A DNA stretch of 64,000 nt from CAVVKW01 sp963749035 (lineage in GTDB: Bacteria > Verrucomicrobiota > Verrucomicrobiia > Chthoniobacterales > JAATET01): NCBI GenBank assembly GCA_963749035.1, contig CAVVKW010000005.1:186001-250000 (forward strand), read 5' to 3'. Position 1 is the stretch's first letter; each line of letters begins with the position of its first letter. The notes under the pieces are model-generated. The model saw only the letters and a program-made list of their open reading frames with translations, did no database searches and had not been told where the DNA came from. This document shows, piece by piece, positions 45,006 to 53,380 of this stretch. The translations under genes were made by a program, and so were the position numbers.

Positions 45006-45191
45006 TGGCGGATAAACTGACGTTTTTGCGAGAACGGCAAGCCTATTTGGATCCTGTCGTTCAACACAGCTGGCTTCACCCAGACTGTTTGCGTGCTGAA
45101 TGAGTAACGCTTGTGGCGATTTGTTGGTGATGGTAGTCGTCTTCTCGCGTCCGCCCTGCGCCTCCTTGGGCGCTTCCTGATATCCCAAAAG

Positions 45192-47216
45192 ATGAACTTA
45201 CCTCCTTCTTCCTCGGCCGGTCAGCGTCGCAAGGTGCCACCACTTAAGCGCATCGGGTTTTTTTTTCAGCGACTCAGTGTCTGGAACAAGGTGGCTCTGG
45301 TGCTCTTGCTCCTATCTCCTCTCTTTGCGTTTGCCGGGCTGAAGCTCCTCAAGCCGGTCTATAAATCATGGAAGGCCCAGAATTCTCTTAAAATTGCCGC
45401 GACCGCCCTTGAGAACGACGATGCCAGCGCGGCTTCTTTGGCATTCCGGACGGCCATCCAGACTCAGCCGAGAAACCCTCTAGTTTGGCGTCGGGTCGGG
45501 GAATATCTTGATAGCGTTGGCTCACCAGAGTCGTTCTCGGTTTGGAAGCGCGTCGTTGCGCTGGATCCTGATGACGAGGCTGCTCGCTTTGCGTTGATCG
45601 ACAGCGCAATCAAGTTGAATAAAATCGAAATTGCCCAGCAGAACCTAGCGGATCTTCCTGTGGGCCTGAAGAAAACGGAGGAATTTCATCGAGCGGCGGC
45701 TTCGGTTGCCTTAGCTCAGAACGACGCAGTCACGGCGATTCGCGAACTCACTACGGTTCTAAAACTAAATCCTGAAGCGAAAGTCTCTGAATGGGATCTG
45801 CTGCGCGTCCGTTCAGTAGATCCTGATCCAGAAGTGCATTCCGTAGCTCGGAAGCAGCTTCGCGAACTTGCTGAAGAGGATGGCGAATTTTCGCAGGATG
45901 CATTGCGCCATCTCGTTCGCCTGGCCCTTGCGACGAAGGACTTCTACACCGCGAACCGGACAGCCGAAGATCTGATTGCCCAGGATGATGCGACCGGCCA
46001 GGATCAAATTCTCCATCTCGACACGGAATTTGCTGTCCAGAGCTTCACGTTACCGAACTCCATTGCCAAAATTCTTGAATATGCGGAAACGTATCCCGAG
46101 TCGGCAGCCGAGATCACGGCCTACCTTTCGGCGAGAGGTTTGAATGATCGGCTGGAAACCTGGTTCGGAAGTCTGTCGCCGGAAATATCGGAGCAAACTT
46201 CCCTTCAATTGGCGAAGTTCAACTATGCTCGCCAGATGGGGGACTGGGATGGCGTCTTTTCGGTTCTCAGTGGGGACAATTCCCCCCACCCCTTCAGTCC
46301 GACCTTGATCGATGAAGTGCGCACTTCCCTCGAGGACTATCGGAGAGGCGATGACGGGGCGTTGGCCGCGTGGAACAAGGCGGTCTTTACGGCTGAGAAC
46401 AACCCCGGCGCGACCTACGTGATGGCAACGTTGGCTCAGGCCGTCGGTTGGACGGAAGCGTATTCACAGGCTTTGTGGAGCTCAGCATCTTCGCTCAAAG
46501 ATCGGCCCGAGATCTGGATAGACGTTGTCAAAATGGAGCTCGCGTCTCGGAACTCTGCGGGAATCTTGCGCGCCCTTTCTGGTGCTGTTCGGGCGGATCC
46601 AGATGATCGTCAGCTTCGCAACGATTGGGTCTTGATGAACCTTCTGATGCGCAAAGGTGACCTGAAGGAGCTGCTCGAGCTCGCCCGCGGGAATGCTGAA
46701 CACGATCCCGGTAATCCTTTCTTCGCGACAACCCACGGGTTGGCTCTTGCGCTAAGCGGCCAAACGGACGAAGCCGTTGCTGCACTGGATAACTTGTCGG
46801 AGGAGGCTCGCGCCCAGCCGAAGAAGGCGCTTTACGTCGGAACGATCTTTGCGATGGCGGGTCGAGCTGACGAGGCCGAAGAATTTCTGGTTCGCGCTGA
46901 TGAGGCGAGCCAAACCTTTCTTCCGGAAGAGGAAACGATGCGAGAAGACGCGCTGGAGATCGTTAGCGGGCGCGCATCGAGGGAAGATGAAGTTCGACAA
47001 ATCACTCAACGTGCCGAAGGGACGGAGGAAGAGCGCACGGAGTTTGCAGCAACACTCAAGGCCCAGATCGATGCCGACCAAGAAGGGATGAGTTCGGAAA
47101 AAATCACCGAAACCCTTCGCCAGGCTGCGACGGATCGCCGATCGCCGGAGGAGATCGAGAAGCTAATGAGTGAAGTGCGAGCTACTCAGACGGAGTCCGC
47201 GGCGACGCCAGAATGA
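45192..47216 (+). CDS. Membrane-anchored TPR protein
   Basis: 674 residues. A basic cytoplasmic start (MNLPPSSSAGQRRKVPPLKR) and one transmembrane segment (VALVLLLLSPLFAFAGLKL) precede a long alpha-solenoid. TPR-like units are ASLAFRTAIQTQPRNPLVWR, SFSVWKRVVALDPDDEAARF, AIRELTTVLKLNPEAKVSEW, and AVRADPDDRQLRNDWVL. Such proteins organise exopolysaccharide or exosortase machinery in other bacteria. The location between the ligase-like gene and the regulator fits, but the partner is unknown. The ATG at 45192 is the first in frame with a sensible N-terminus. Confidence 0.75.
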   Translation: MNLPPSSSAGQRRKVPPLKRIGFFFQRLSVWNKVALVLLLLSPLFAFAGLKLLKPVYKSWKAQNSLKIAATALENDDASAASLAFRTAIQTQPRNPLVWRRVGEYLDSVGSPESFSVWKRVVALDPDDEAARFALIDSAIKLNKIEIAQQNLADLPVGLKKTEEFHRAAASVALAQNDAVTAIRELTTVLKLNPEAKVSEWDLLRVRSVDPDPEVHSVARKQLRELAEEDGEFSQDALRHLVRLALATKDFYTANRTAEDLIAQDDATGQDQILHLDTEFAVQSFTLPNSIAKILEYAETYPESAAEITAYLSARGLNDRLETWFGSLSPEISEQTSLQLAKFNYARQMGDWDGVFSVLSGDNSPHPFSPTLIDEVRTSLEDYRRGDDGALAAWNKAVFTAENNPGATYVMATLAQAVGWTEAYSQALWSSASSLKDRPEIWIDVVKMELASRNSAGILRALSGAVRADPDDRQLRNDWVLMNLLMRKGDLKELLELARGNAEHDPGNPFFATTHGLALALSGQTDEAVAALDNLSEEARAQPKKALYVGTIFAMAGRADEAEEFLVRADEASQTFLPEEETMREDALEIVSGRASREDEVRQITQRAEGTEEERTEFAATLKAQIDADQEGMSSEKITETLRQAATDRRSPEEIEKLMSEVRATQTESAATPE

Positions 47217-47247
47217 TATCGCAAGCTTGCAGCAAAAGGGATTCATG

Positions 47248-47277
47248 CCGTTCAAATTGTCTTGAACGTTTTGAACG
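47248..47277. promoter_or_regulatory. Palindrome upstream of the GbsR-type regulator
   Basis: CGTTCAA (47249-47255) and TTGAACG (47262-47268) form a perfect 7-base inverted repeat with a 6-base spacer; TTGAACG recurs at 47271-47277. The 13-mer CCGTTCAAATTGT recurs at 48094-48106 upstream of gmd. Candidate binding site of the regulator at 47465. Confidence 0.45.
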
Positions 47278-47464
47278 CTACCTGTCATTGTTTTTTCGTT
47301 CACGAGTAGGGCGGCAGGGAGACATTTTAGATTTGGCCGGATGCTGAAGGTGGCACGATGGGCGGCAGCATGCCCGCAACGGGTAGAATAGACGGCTGTT
47401 GCGTCTGCGCACCGAAGTGAACTCCTTGCGTGTTCGCCATTTACCGCCCGCGCCACAATCCGAC

Positions 47465-47995
47465 ATGTCCCAAGCAATCTCAGAAGCGTTCAATGATTCG
47501 AAGGCTGCAACGGCACCGGATATTAGCCCTTTCCAGCAGGAGTGCATCCAGCTCTTCGTCCATGCTGCAAAGGTCGCAAACCTTCCGCGTTCGGTCGGAC
47601 AGATCTACGGCTTCCTTTATGCCTCTCGGCGCCCGAAGCACCTCGACGAAGTCGTCGAGGGTCTCGGCATCAGCAAGGGGTCTGCCAGCCAAGGGCTGCG
47701 GTTGCTTCGCAATCTAGGTGCGGTAAAAATGAACTACGTCGAGGGCGATCGCCGCGAACGGTTTCTCGCGGAAACAGAACTGCGGCGTCTCGCCACTGGG
47801 TTCCTCAGAAATACGGTCGATCCTCACGTCCGCAACGGTTACGAATACCTTGCCCGCATTGAGCGGGCGGCCCAGAAGCTAGAAGACAAACCTGACCGAG
47901 ATTTTGCAGAAGCACGTCTCGAAAAACTTCAACGCTGGCATCGGTTCGTTCATCGAATACTTCCACTGGTTGTCAGAATGGCCCAAAAATTCTAA
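47465..47995 (+). CDS. GbsR/MarR-type transcriptional regulator
   Basis: 176-residue winged-helix protein. The N-terminal helix is FQQECIQLFVHAAKVANLPRS. The core is VGQIYGFLYASRRPKHLDEV, then VEGLGISKGSASQGLRLLRNLGAVK (helix-turn-helix plus recognition helix) and the wing YVEGDRRERFLAETEL. The C-terminal alpha-helical region is likely the dimer interface. This is the GbsR branch of MarR. Position before gmd, exosortase and EpsI suggests it controls the polysaccharide genes. The ATG at 47465 gives MSQAISEAFNDSK. Confidence 0.8.
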   Translation: MSQAISEAFNDSKAATAPDISPFQQECIQLFVHAAKVANLPRSVGQIYGFLYASRRPKHLDEVVEGLGISKGSASQGLRLLRNLGAVKMNYVEGDRRERFLAETELRRLATGFLRNTVDPHVRNGYEYLARIERAAQKLEDKPDRDFAEARLEKLQRWHRFVHRILPLVVRMAQKF

Positions 47996-48152
47996 CGTGT
48001 TTCAGAGAAGGGGGGCATCGAGTGAGCGATGCGAAGGAAACTTCCTGGATGGCTCCGGGGCAAACTCGGTAGATAATTCGACAAACCCTCCCACCGTTCA
48101 AATTGTAGACATGGATCCTTGGACACGTCGAGGAAACGCAGAAGCGCTAGGT

Positions 48153-48172
48153 CTTCGGCTTTCCAGCCGAGG
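48153..48172 (+). promoter_or_regulatory. Leader hairpin before gmd
   Basis: CTTCGGCT and AGCCGAGG pair (one T-G) around a TTCC tetraloop, 62 bases before the gmd ATG in a 238-base gap. There is no T-run, so it is more likely a leader structure than a terminator. Confidence 0.35.
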
Positions 48173-48233
48173 CGGCGATCTAGGTCGAATGTTGCCGCAC
48201 GGCTGACGCAACCCTCTCGGAGACGAAAATTTT

Positions 48234-49277
48234 ATGAAAACAGCAATGATCACCGGAATTACCGGACAGGACGGCTCCTACCTTGCGGAGCAATTGCTCG
48301 AGAAAGGATACGAAGTCCACGGGATGATCCGTCGCTCCAGTAGTTTTAACACTGAACGAATTGATCATCTCTACCGCGATCCAGAAATTCTCGACAACAA
48401 ACTCTTCCTTCACCACGGGGATTTGACGGACTCTTCGAACCTAAATCGGTTGCTCGAAAAGATCGGTCCAGACGAGATCTACAACCTTGGCGCCCAGAGC
48501 CACGTGAAGGTCTCCTTCGAGGTTCCGGAATACACGGCCGAAGTCGATGGCATCGGCACACTGAGGTTCCTCGACGCCATTAAGGAGGTCGGTCTCAAAG
48601 ACAAGGTCCGGTTTTATCAAGCCTCGACCAGCGAACTCTACGGCCTCGTGCAGGAAGTGCCGCAGACCGAAAAGACCCCCTTCTACCCCCGCTCGCCCTA
48701 CGGCGTCGCCAAGCTTTACGGGTATTGGATCATCGTGAACTACCGCGAGTCCTACGGCATTCACGCGTCGAACGGGATCTTGTTCAATCACGAGTCGCCG
48801 AGGCGAGGAGAGACGTTCGTAACCCGCAAGATCACCCGCGCCGCGGGTCGGATCAAAGAGGGTCTCGAGGACTGTCTTGTCATGGGAAACATCGATTCTC
48901 AGCGCGACTGGGGATACGCACCGGAATACACCGACGCCATGTGGAGAATCCTCCAACAGGACGAGCCGGGAGACTACGTAGCGGCAACGAATGAAACGCA
49001 CACGGTTCGCGAATTCATCGACGAGACGTTCAAGCATCTGGACATGGAGCTCGAATTCCGAGGAGAGGGCGTGGACGAGGTCGGAGTTGAACGATCAACG
49101 GGCCGGACACTGTTGAAAATCGATCCACGCTACTTTCGCCCTGCGGAGGTTGAGTTGCTCATCGGTGATTACACGAAGGCGAAGGAAACGTTCGGTTGGG
49201 AGCCGACTACGAAGTTTGAGGACCTGGTCAAAATCATGGCCGAAGCCGATTGGAAACTCGCACAGAAGGAACGCTGA
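48234..49277 (+). CDS. gmd: GDP-mannose 4,6-dehydratase
   Basis: Makes GDP-4-keto-6-deoxymannose, precursor of fucose, rhamnose or perosamine. The Rossmann motif is ITGITGQDGSYLAEQLLEKG. It is followed by GAQSHVKVSFEVPEYTAEVD, the catalytic Ser/Thr in YQASTSELYG, the Tyr-x3-Lys in SPYGVAKLYGYW, and LFNHESPRRGETFVTRKI. The C-terminus has YFRPAEVELLIGDYTKAKE. 347 residues is usual. No fcl or rmd gene is in the window, so the final sugar is unknown. Confidence 0.95.
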   Translation: MKTAMITGITGQDGSYLAEQLLEKGYEVHGMIRRSSSFNTERIDHLYRDPEILDNKLFLHHGDLTDSSNLNRLLEKIGPDEIYNLGAQSHVKVSFEVPEYTAEVDGIGTLRFLDAIKEVGLKDKVRFYQASTSELYGLVQEVPQTEKTPFYPRSPYGVAKLYGYWIIVNYRESYGIHASNGILFNHESPRRGETFVTRKITRAAGRIKEGLEDCLVMGNIDSQRDWGYAPEYTDAMWRILQQDEPGDYVAATNETHTVREFIDETFKHLDMELEFRGEGVDEVGVERSTGRTLLKIDPRYFRPAEVELLIGDYTKAKETFGWEPTTKFEDLVKIMAEADWKLAQKER

Positions 49278-49490
49278 ATCGCTTGAACTTAACGTGACCG
49301 GACCACGGGAAGATACTTGGCTACTGCCAATCCGATTTGATGAGGAAAGAACACGAAACGTCAAAGCATCGCGCCACAATCGACGTGTTTGTCGTAATTT
49401 GGTGAACTCGCTTTCCCGATTGAATGGCCGGATTCAAACGCGGTTTACCGCACCAGCACCGACCCGTTTAAAACTTTGATCACCACTCCG

Positions 49491-49505
49491 GACGAAAAAT
49501 TCGTC
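49491..49505. promoter_or_regulatory. Inverted repeat upstream of the exosortase gene
   Basis: GACGAA and TTCGTC flank AAA. The 291-base gap before the exosortase also holds GCGGT-TT-ACCGC (49439-49450) and two GTTTAAAA-type AT-rich sites (49465-49473, 49555-49565). No clear promoter was assigned. Confidence 0.3.
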
Positions 49506-49568
49506 ATTCATTCATTTCCAAGCGACCGTCTTCGGAACCACCTTTTTGCCTGAGCGGTTTAAAAACGT

Positions 49569-50531
49569 ATGTTCTCTTCACAAACTTCGACGCCTCCCGT
49601 CCGACAACCGACCGCCACCACACTTCCTGAGTGGGCACCATTCGCGCTGATCGCCCTCATCTGGGTGCCTGCTTTGATGCGTTTTAGCGTGGAATGGTCC
49701 TTCAACCCACAATACTATTACGGATGGTCGGTTCCGCTGCTCGCTGGCTACCTAATTTTCGATCGCTGGCCAATGCGGCCGTCGGTAGGAGTTCCGCGCG
49801 TCTTTTGGCCCGTCGTTTTTGTCATCATCCTGGCTGCGCTACCGCAATTTCCTCTCCGTCTCCTCGGCGAAGCCAACAGCACGGCTCGGTTGATTACTTT
49901 AGCGATGGGCGGTATCGCGGTGGCGATCTCACTCGGGACTCTGTATCTCTACGGTGGATCGAGATGGTCGCTCTACTTTGCAGCTCCGGTCGCGTTTCTT
50001 TTGGTGGCGATGCCGTGGCCGGGTCAGATCGAAACACCGTTGGTTCAGGGATTGATGAAAGTCAACGCTGAGATAGCTGCAAATATCGTTGCCATAGTCG
50101 GGATCCCAGCCGAAGCGCGGGGAAACGTCATCGAGGTTCCTACTGGATTGTTGGGCGTTAACGAAGCATGTAGCGGGATACGGTCCCTGCAATCGACCCT
50201 CATGGCTGCCGCCTTTTTGGGTTTGCTCTATCGTCGCTCGCTCGTGGGACTAGTGGGCCTTGTTGCCCTTGGTTCTCTAATCGCTTTTGTCTGCAACGTC
50301 ATTCGAACGACGTTCCTGACCTATCAAGGTGCGACGAACGGAATCGATGCCGTTGACAAATGGCACGACTCAGCGGGTTTTGTAATTTTGGGCGTGGTGC
50401 TCGTTTCTCTTTGGCTAATGAGCCAATTGCTGGAAATGGCGGAAAAACGAGAGAATGAGGCTGCGAAGAGCAAAAGTCCGGTGTCGTCGCTCGACTCGGA
50501 GCGCAACGTCTACGTCGACGGCGACAGGTGA
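49569..50531 (+). CDS. Exosortase (EpsH-type transpeptidase)
   Basis: Polytopic membrane cysteine transpeptidase that cleaves C-terminal sorting signals and links proteins to the cell surface. About eight transmembrane segments. The catalytic triad is visible: Cys201 in VNEACSGIRSLQS, Arg246 in VCNVIRTTFLTY and His266 in VDKWHDSAGFVI. 320 residues. The EpsI-type protein follows as a separate gene rather than as a fused C-terminal domain. Subclass not assigned, because the target sorting motif is not seen in this window. Confidence 0.92.
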   Translation: MFSSQTSTPPVRQPTATTLPEWAPFALIALIWVPALMRFSVEWSFNPQYYYGWSVPLLAGYLIFDRWPMRPSVGVPRVFWPVVFVIILAALPQFPLRLLGEANSTARLITLAMGGIAVAISLGTLYLYGGSRWSLYFAAPVAFLLVAMPWPGQIETPLVQGLMKVNAEIAANIVAIVGIPAEARGNVIEVPTGLLGVNEACSGIRSLQSTLMAAAFLGLLYRRSLVGLVGLVALGSLIAFVCNVIRTTFLTYQGATNGIDAVDKWHDSAGFVILGVVLVSLWLMSQLLEMAEKRENEAAKSKSPVSSLDSERNVYVDGDR

Positions 50532-50534
50532 GGC

Positions 50535-50556
50535 AAACACTGAGAGCTAAGTGTTT
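50535..50556 (+). terminator. Hairpin after the exosortase gene
   Basis: AAACACT and AGTGTTT pair perfectly around an 8-base loop starting 4 bases after the exosortase stop. It is followed by CGAGTTTAACG, not a clean T-run. Could be an attenuator before the EpsI gene. Confidence 0.4.
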
Positions 50557-50656
50557 CGAGTTTAACGTTGTCAAAATACAAGCGACAGGATCAATGCACA
50601 TAATACGCAAGCTCAAGCTTTAGATCGATCAATTCACCATAGCCTTTCCTATCAAC

Positions 50657-51331
50657 ATGAAATCTCCTTTTGCAATCCTCATTGGAGTCGTCCTCGCCTG
50701 GTTCCTTCTTTCTGAAGCCGCGACCGAGGCTTGGTATCGCTACAAGGAATCCCAAGTTGCCAAAACTGAACCTTGGCCGATAACGTTCCCGGAGGACCCG
50801 GTCGAAGCGAATTCGCGCGGATTCCAGAACTATACTTCGAGGGAAATGGGGGATGCCGAGCAGGAGATTTTGCGCTTTGATGATGCATTGTCGGCGACTT
50901 GGCGCGATCCATCGGGCAACCAGTGGACGGGATTCATGATTGAGTGGGATTCCGATAAGCGGAAGAACAACATGGACATCGCGCACAATCCGACGATTTG
51001 TCTCCCAGCTGCGGGGTTGACGCTCGTTAAAGAAATGCCCGACCGGGAAATCACGATCGGGGACACGACTTATCGTTTCAATTCTTGGGAATTTGCCGCC
51101 GGATCACGGCCGGTTTGGGTTTATACGGCCGTTCGGCGGGACCGTGAATTAGATACGCTCGACTACAGCGACGATCTTCACCAGAAGCGGGAAGCCAAAG
51201 TCACGAAGGTTCTCGAAGGTCAGCGGGGGAATCCGCTCCAGACTCTCCAGCTGGTCGTCGTCGGTCCGGGTGACGCGGACGGCGCGACAGATGCGGTCAA
51301 CCAACAACTCCGCGAGCTGGTGGGTGGATAG
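50657..51331 (+). CDS. Exosortase-associated EpsI family protein
   Basis: 224 residues with one N-terminal membrane anchor (FAILIGVVLAWFLLSEA) and a periplasmic domain. Family features are KNNMDIAHNPTICLPAAGL (His and Cys near residues 110-118) and YRFNSWEFAAGSRPVWVYTAV. EpsI-type proteins are fused to or encoded next to exosortases and are needed for exopolysaccharide-linked sorting; their biochemical role is unclear. It is the second gene after the exosortase with a 125-base gap. Confidence 0.85.
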   Translation: MKSPFAILIGVVLAWFLLSEAATEAWYRYKESQVAKTEPWPITFPEDPVEANSRGFQNYTSREMGDAEQEILRFDDALSATWRDPSGNQWTGFMIEWDSDKRKNNMDIAHNPTICLPAAGLTLVKEMPDREITIGDTTYRFNSWEFAAGSRPVWVYTAVRRDRELDTLDYSDDLHQKREAKVTKVLEGQRGNPLQTLQLVVVGPGDADGATDAVNQQLRELVGG

Positions 51332-51413
51332 GGGTTGAGTGACGGGTTGCGGGTTAAGGCTTGAGCAACTCAGCAAGACTTCAGGATAGATCGCACCAGA
51401 ATTAGAAATCTCA

Positions 51414-52396
51414 ATGAGCCGTAAAATTTTTGTGACTGGAGTGGCGGGCTTTATTGCCAGTCGCACGGCGGGGATGCTTTTGGATGTCGGCGACACCGTT
51501 GTGGGTATCGATAACCTCAATGATTACTACGACGTCCGGGTTAAGCGGCATCGTCTCGAAGGGCTCCAGGGCCGCCCGGGATTTAAATTCATTGAGGGGG
51601 ACATCGAGGACAAGCAACTGATCGACCAGATTTTTGAGAAGAACTCCTTCGATGCTGTCCTGAATCTGGCGGCACGCGCCGGAGTTCGCTACAGCCTTGA
51701 GAACCCTCGAATTTACCTCACGACGAATGCCAACGGGACGCTCAATCTGCTCGAGGGCTGCCGACACCACGAAGTGCCCAAGTTTGTTCTCGCCTCGACG
51801 TCGTCACTCTATGCCGGCTTGCCGACTCCTCGACTCCTTTTCGGGAGGATCTGCCGGTCAATACCCCGATCTCACCTTACGCGGCCTCGAAGAAAGCCGC
51901 CGAGGTCTTGGCCTATACGTATCACGAGCAGTTCGGCATCGACGTGACCATTCTGCGGTATTTCACCGTCTATGGCCCAGCGGGACGGTCGGACATGAGT
52001 GTGCTCCGCTTCATCAAGTGGATCGACGAGGGCACGCCAATTACGATTTTCGGCGATGGAACGCAAAGCTGGGATTTTACCTATGTCGAGGACATTGCCC
52101 GCGGCACCGTCGCTGCCATGAGGCCGCTTGGCTACGAGATCATTAATCTCGGTGGCGGGAAGCGCCCACGCACATTGCAGGAAATGATCCGAATCCTCGA
52201 AAGCCTGCTCGGGAAAAAGGCCAAGCTCGACTGCCGCCCGTTTCATAGCGCGGATATGAAAGAGACGTCAGCCGACGTTTCCAAGGCACGCCGCCTGCTG
52301 GACTGGAAGCCGACCGTGGACCTTGGAGAAGGCTTGAAAGAATCGGTCGACTGGTATCGGTCGAATCTGGACTGGATGCAGGACATTGAAGTTTGA
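51414..52396 (+). pseudogene. NAD-dependent sugar-nucleotide epimerase broken by an 8-bp duplication
   Basis: Short-chain dehydrogenase-type UDP-sugar 4-epimerase (UDP-glucuronate 4-epimerase-like). The first frame encodes FVTGVAGFIASRTAGMLL, NLAARAGVRYSLENP and the catalytic ASTSSLYAGLPTP up to ~51830. The second frame begins at 51839 with FREDLPVNTPISPYAASKKA (Tyr-x3-Lys) and continues through VTILRYFTVYGPAGR to 52396. The break is a perfect tandem repeat CGACTCCT at 51823-51830 and 51831-51838. Removing one copy restores a 324-residue enzyme reading LPTPFRED across the junction. As it stands, translation ends at 51947 with a nonsense tail. Confidence 0.9.
51823..51838 (+). repeat. 8-bp tandem duplication
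   Basis: Two adjacent identical copies of CGACTCCT. This is the exact cause of the frameshift in the surrounding epimerase gene. Confidence 0.95.
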
Positions 52397-52482
52397 ATTT
52401 CAATAATCCGCCGGGCCGGTTTCGAACGGGGGCCGGGGGATGAGGAATGGGTAGAGAGTTACTGGTAACAAGAATTTAGATT

Positions 52483-53265
52483 ATGAAAGTTATTATTCTT
52501 TGTGGTGGAAAAGGCACGCGTTTGCGTGAGGAAACGGAATTTCGCCCCAAGCCGATGGTGCCGATCGGGAATCGACCGATTCTTTGGCATATCATGAAGA
52601 CCTACGCCCACTACGGGCACCGGGAATTTATCCTGTGTCTTGGTTACAAGGGTGAAATTATCAAGGACTACTTCCGGAACTACCTCTGGAATACCTGCGA
52701 CATAACGATGTATCTCGGGCGGAATCCGGCGGTGCAGTTTCACAATCGACACGACGAGGAGGATTGGAGCGTGACGCTGGCGGATACCGGCGAGAATTCA
52801 ATGACTGCATTCCGGGTTCGCCAGGTGGAGCGGTATCTCGGGAGTGACGAAGAATTCCTGCTCACCTACGGCGATGGGGTGGGTGACGTGGATATTCCGG
52901 CGAGCATCAAGCATCACCGGAAGTGCGAAAAGACCTGCACGATGACCGCCGTGCATCCGCCAGGACGATTTGGCGAACTCGGGATCGACCCCGACTCCAC
53001 CGTCCACGGGTTCAACGAAAAGCCACAAGCCGAGGGTGGCTACATCAACGGTGGTTACATGGTCTGCACTCGGAAGATGTTCGACTATCTGCCGGACGAT
53101 CCAGGGATGATGCTTGAGCAGGAGCCCATGAAGAATCTTACAGCGGATGGCCAACTCGCCGCCTTCAAACACGAAAGCTTCTGGCAACCGATGGACACCT
53201 TCCAGGAGTTTACGCTGCTCAACAAGATGTGGGACGGCGGTACGGCACCGTGGAAAATTTGGTGA
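52483..53265 (+). CDS. rfbF: Glucose-1-phosphate cytidylyltransferase
   Basis: Makes CDP-glucose from CTP and glucose-1-P, the entry step to CDP-3,6-dideoxyhexoses. The nucleotidyltransferase signature is ILCGGKGTRLREETEFRPKP, followed by IGNRPILWHIMKTYAHYG, LTYGDGVGDVDI, HPPGRFGELGID, and FNEKPQAEGGYINGGYMV. 260 residues is standard. First gene of the CDP-sugar set; rfbG follows after a 115-base gap that carries an inverted-repeat element. Confidence 0.95.
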   Translation: MKVIILCGGKGTRLREETEFRPKPMVPIGNRPILWHIMKTYAHYGHREFILCLGYKGEIIKDYFRNYLWNTCDITMYLGRNPAVQFHNRHDEEDWSVTLADTGENSMTAFRVRQVERYLGSDEEFLLTYGDGVGDVDIPASIKHHRKCEKTCTMTAVHPPGRFGELGIDPDSTVHGFNEKPQAEGGYINGGYMVCTRKMFDYLPDDPGMMLEQEPMKNLTADGQLAAFKHESFWQPMDTFQEFTLLNKMWDGGTAPWKIW

Positions 53266-53272
53266 TTCTTTG

Positions 53273-53351
53273 CACCATGAAGAGCATGAAGGTCAGGAAG
53301 GGAAATTCAGGAGGTATGATAATTCTTCTCTCCATGTCCTTCATGGTAAAG
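53273..53351. repeat. Inverted-repeat element between rfbF and rfbG
   Basis: Forward arm 53273-53308 (CACCATGAAGAGCATGAAGG at its start) and inverted arm 53324-53351 (reverse complement ACCATGAAGGACATGGAGAG). The same core occurs on both sides of the GxxExxB gene (54537-54561 and 54921-54951). Likely a small mobile or recombinogenic intergenic repeat. Confidence 0.7.
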
Positions 53352-53380
53352 ACCTACAGGAACCCAATGCTCGTTCCGAG

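Noticed and set aside
47351..47366. Possible sigma-54 promoter upstream of the regulator (TGGCAC)
   Set aside because: The -12 element (TTGC) is missing at the required spacing; the following bases read GCGGC.
48010..48090. Resemblance to a cyclic-di-GMP riboswitch (GGGGCAAACTC, stems)
   Set aside because: The conserved core and tetraloop-receptor pattern could not be placed; the similarity is a few bases only.
51908..52396. The second epimerase fragment as an independent gene
   Set aside because: It starts in mid-domain, and the 8-bp duplication explains the split exactly.
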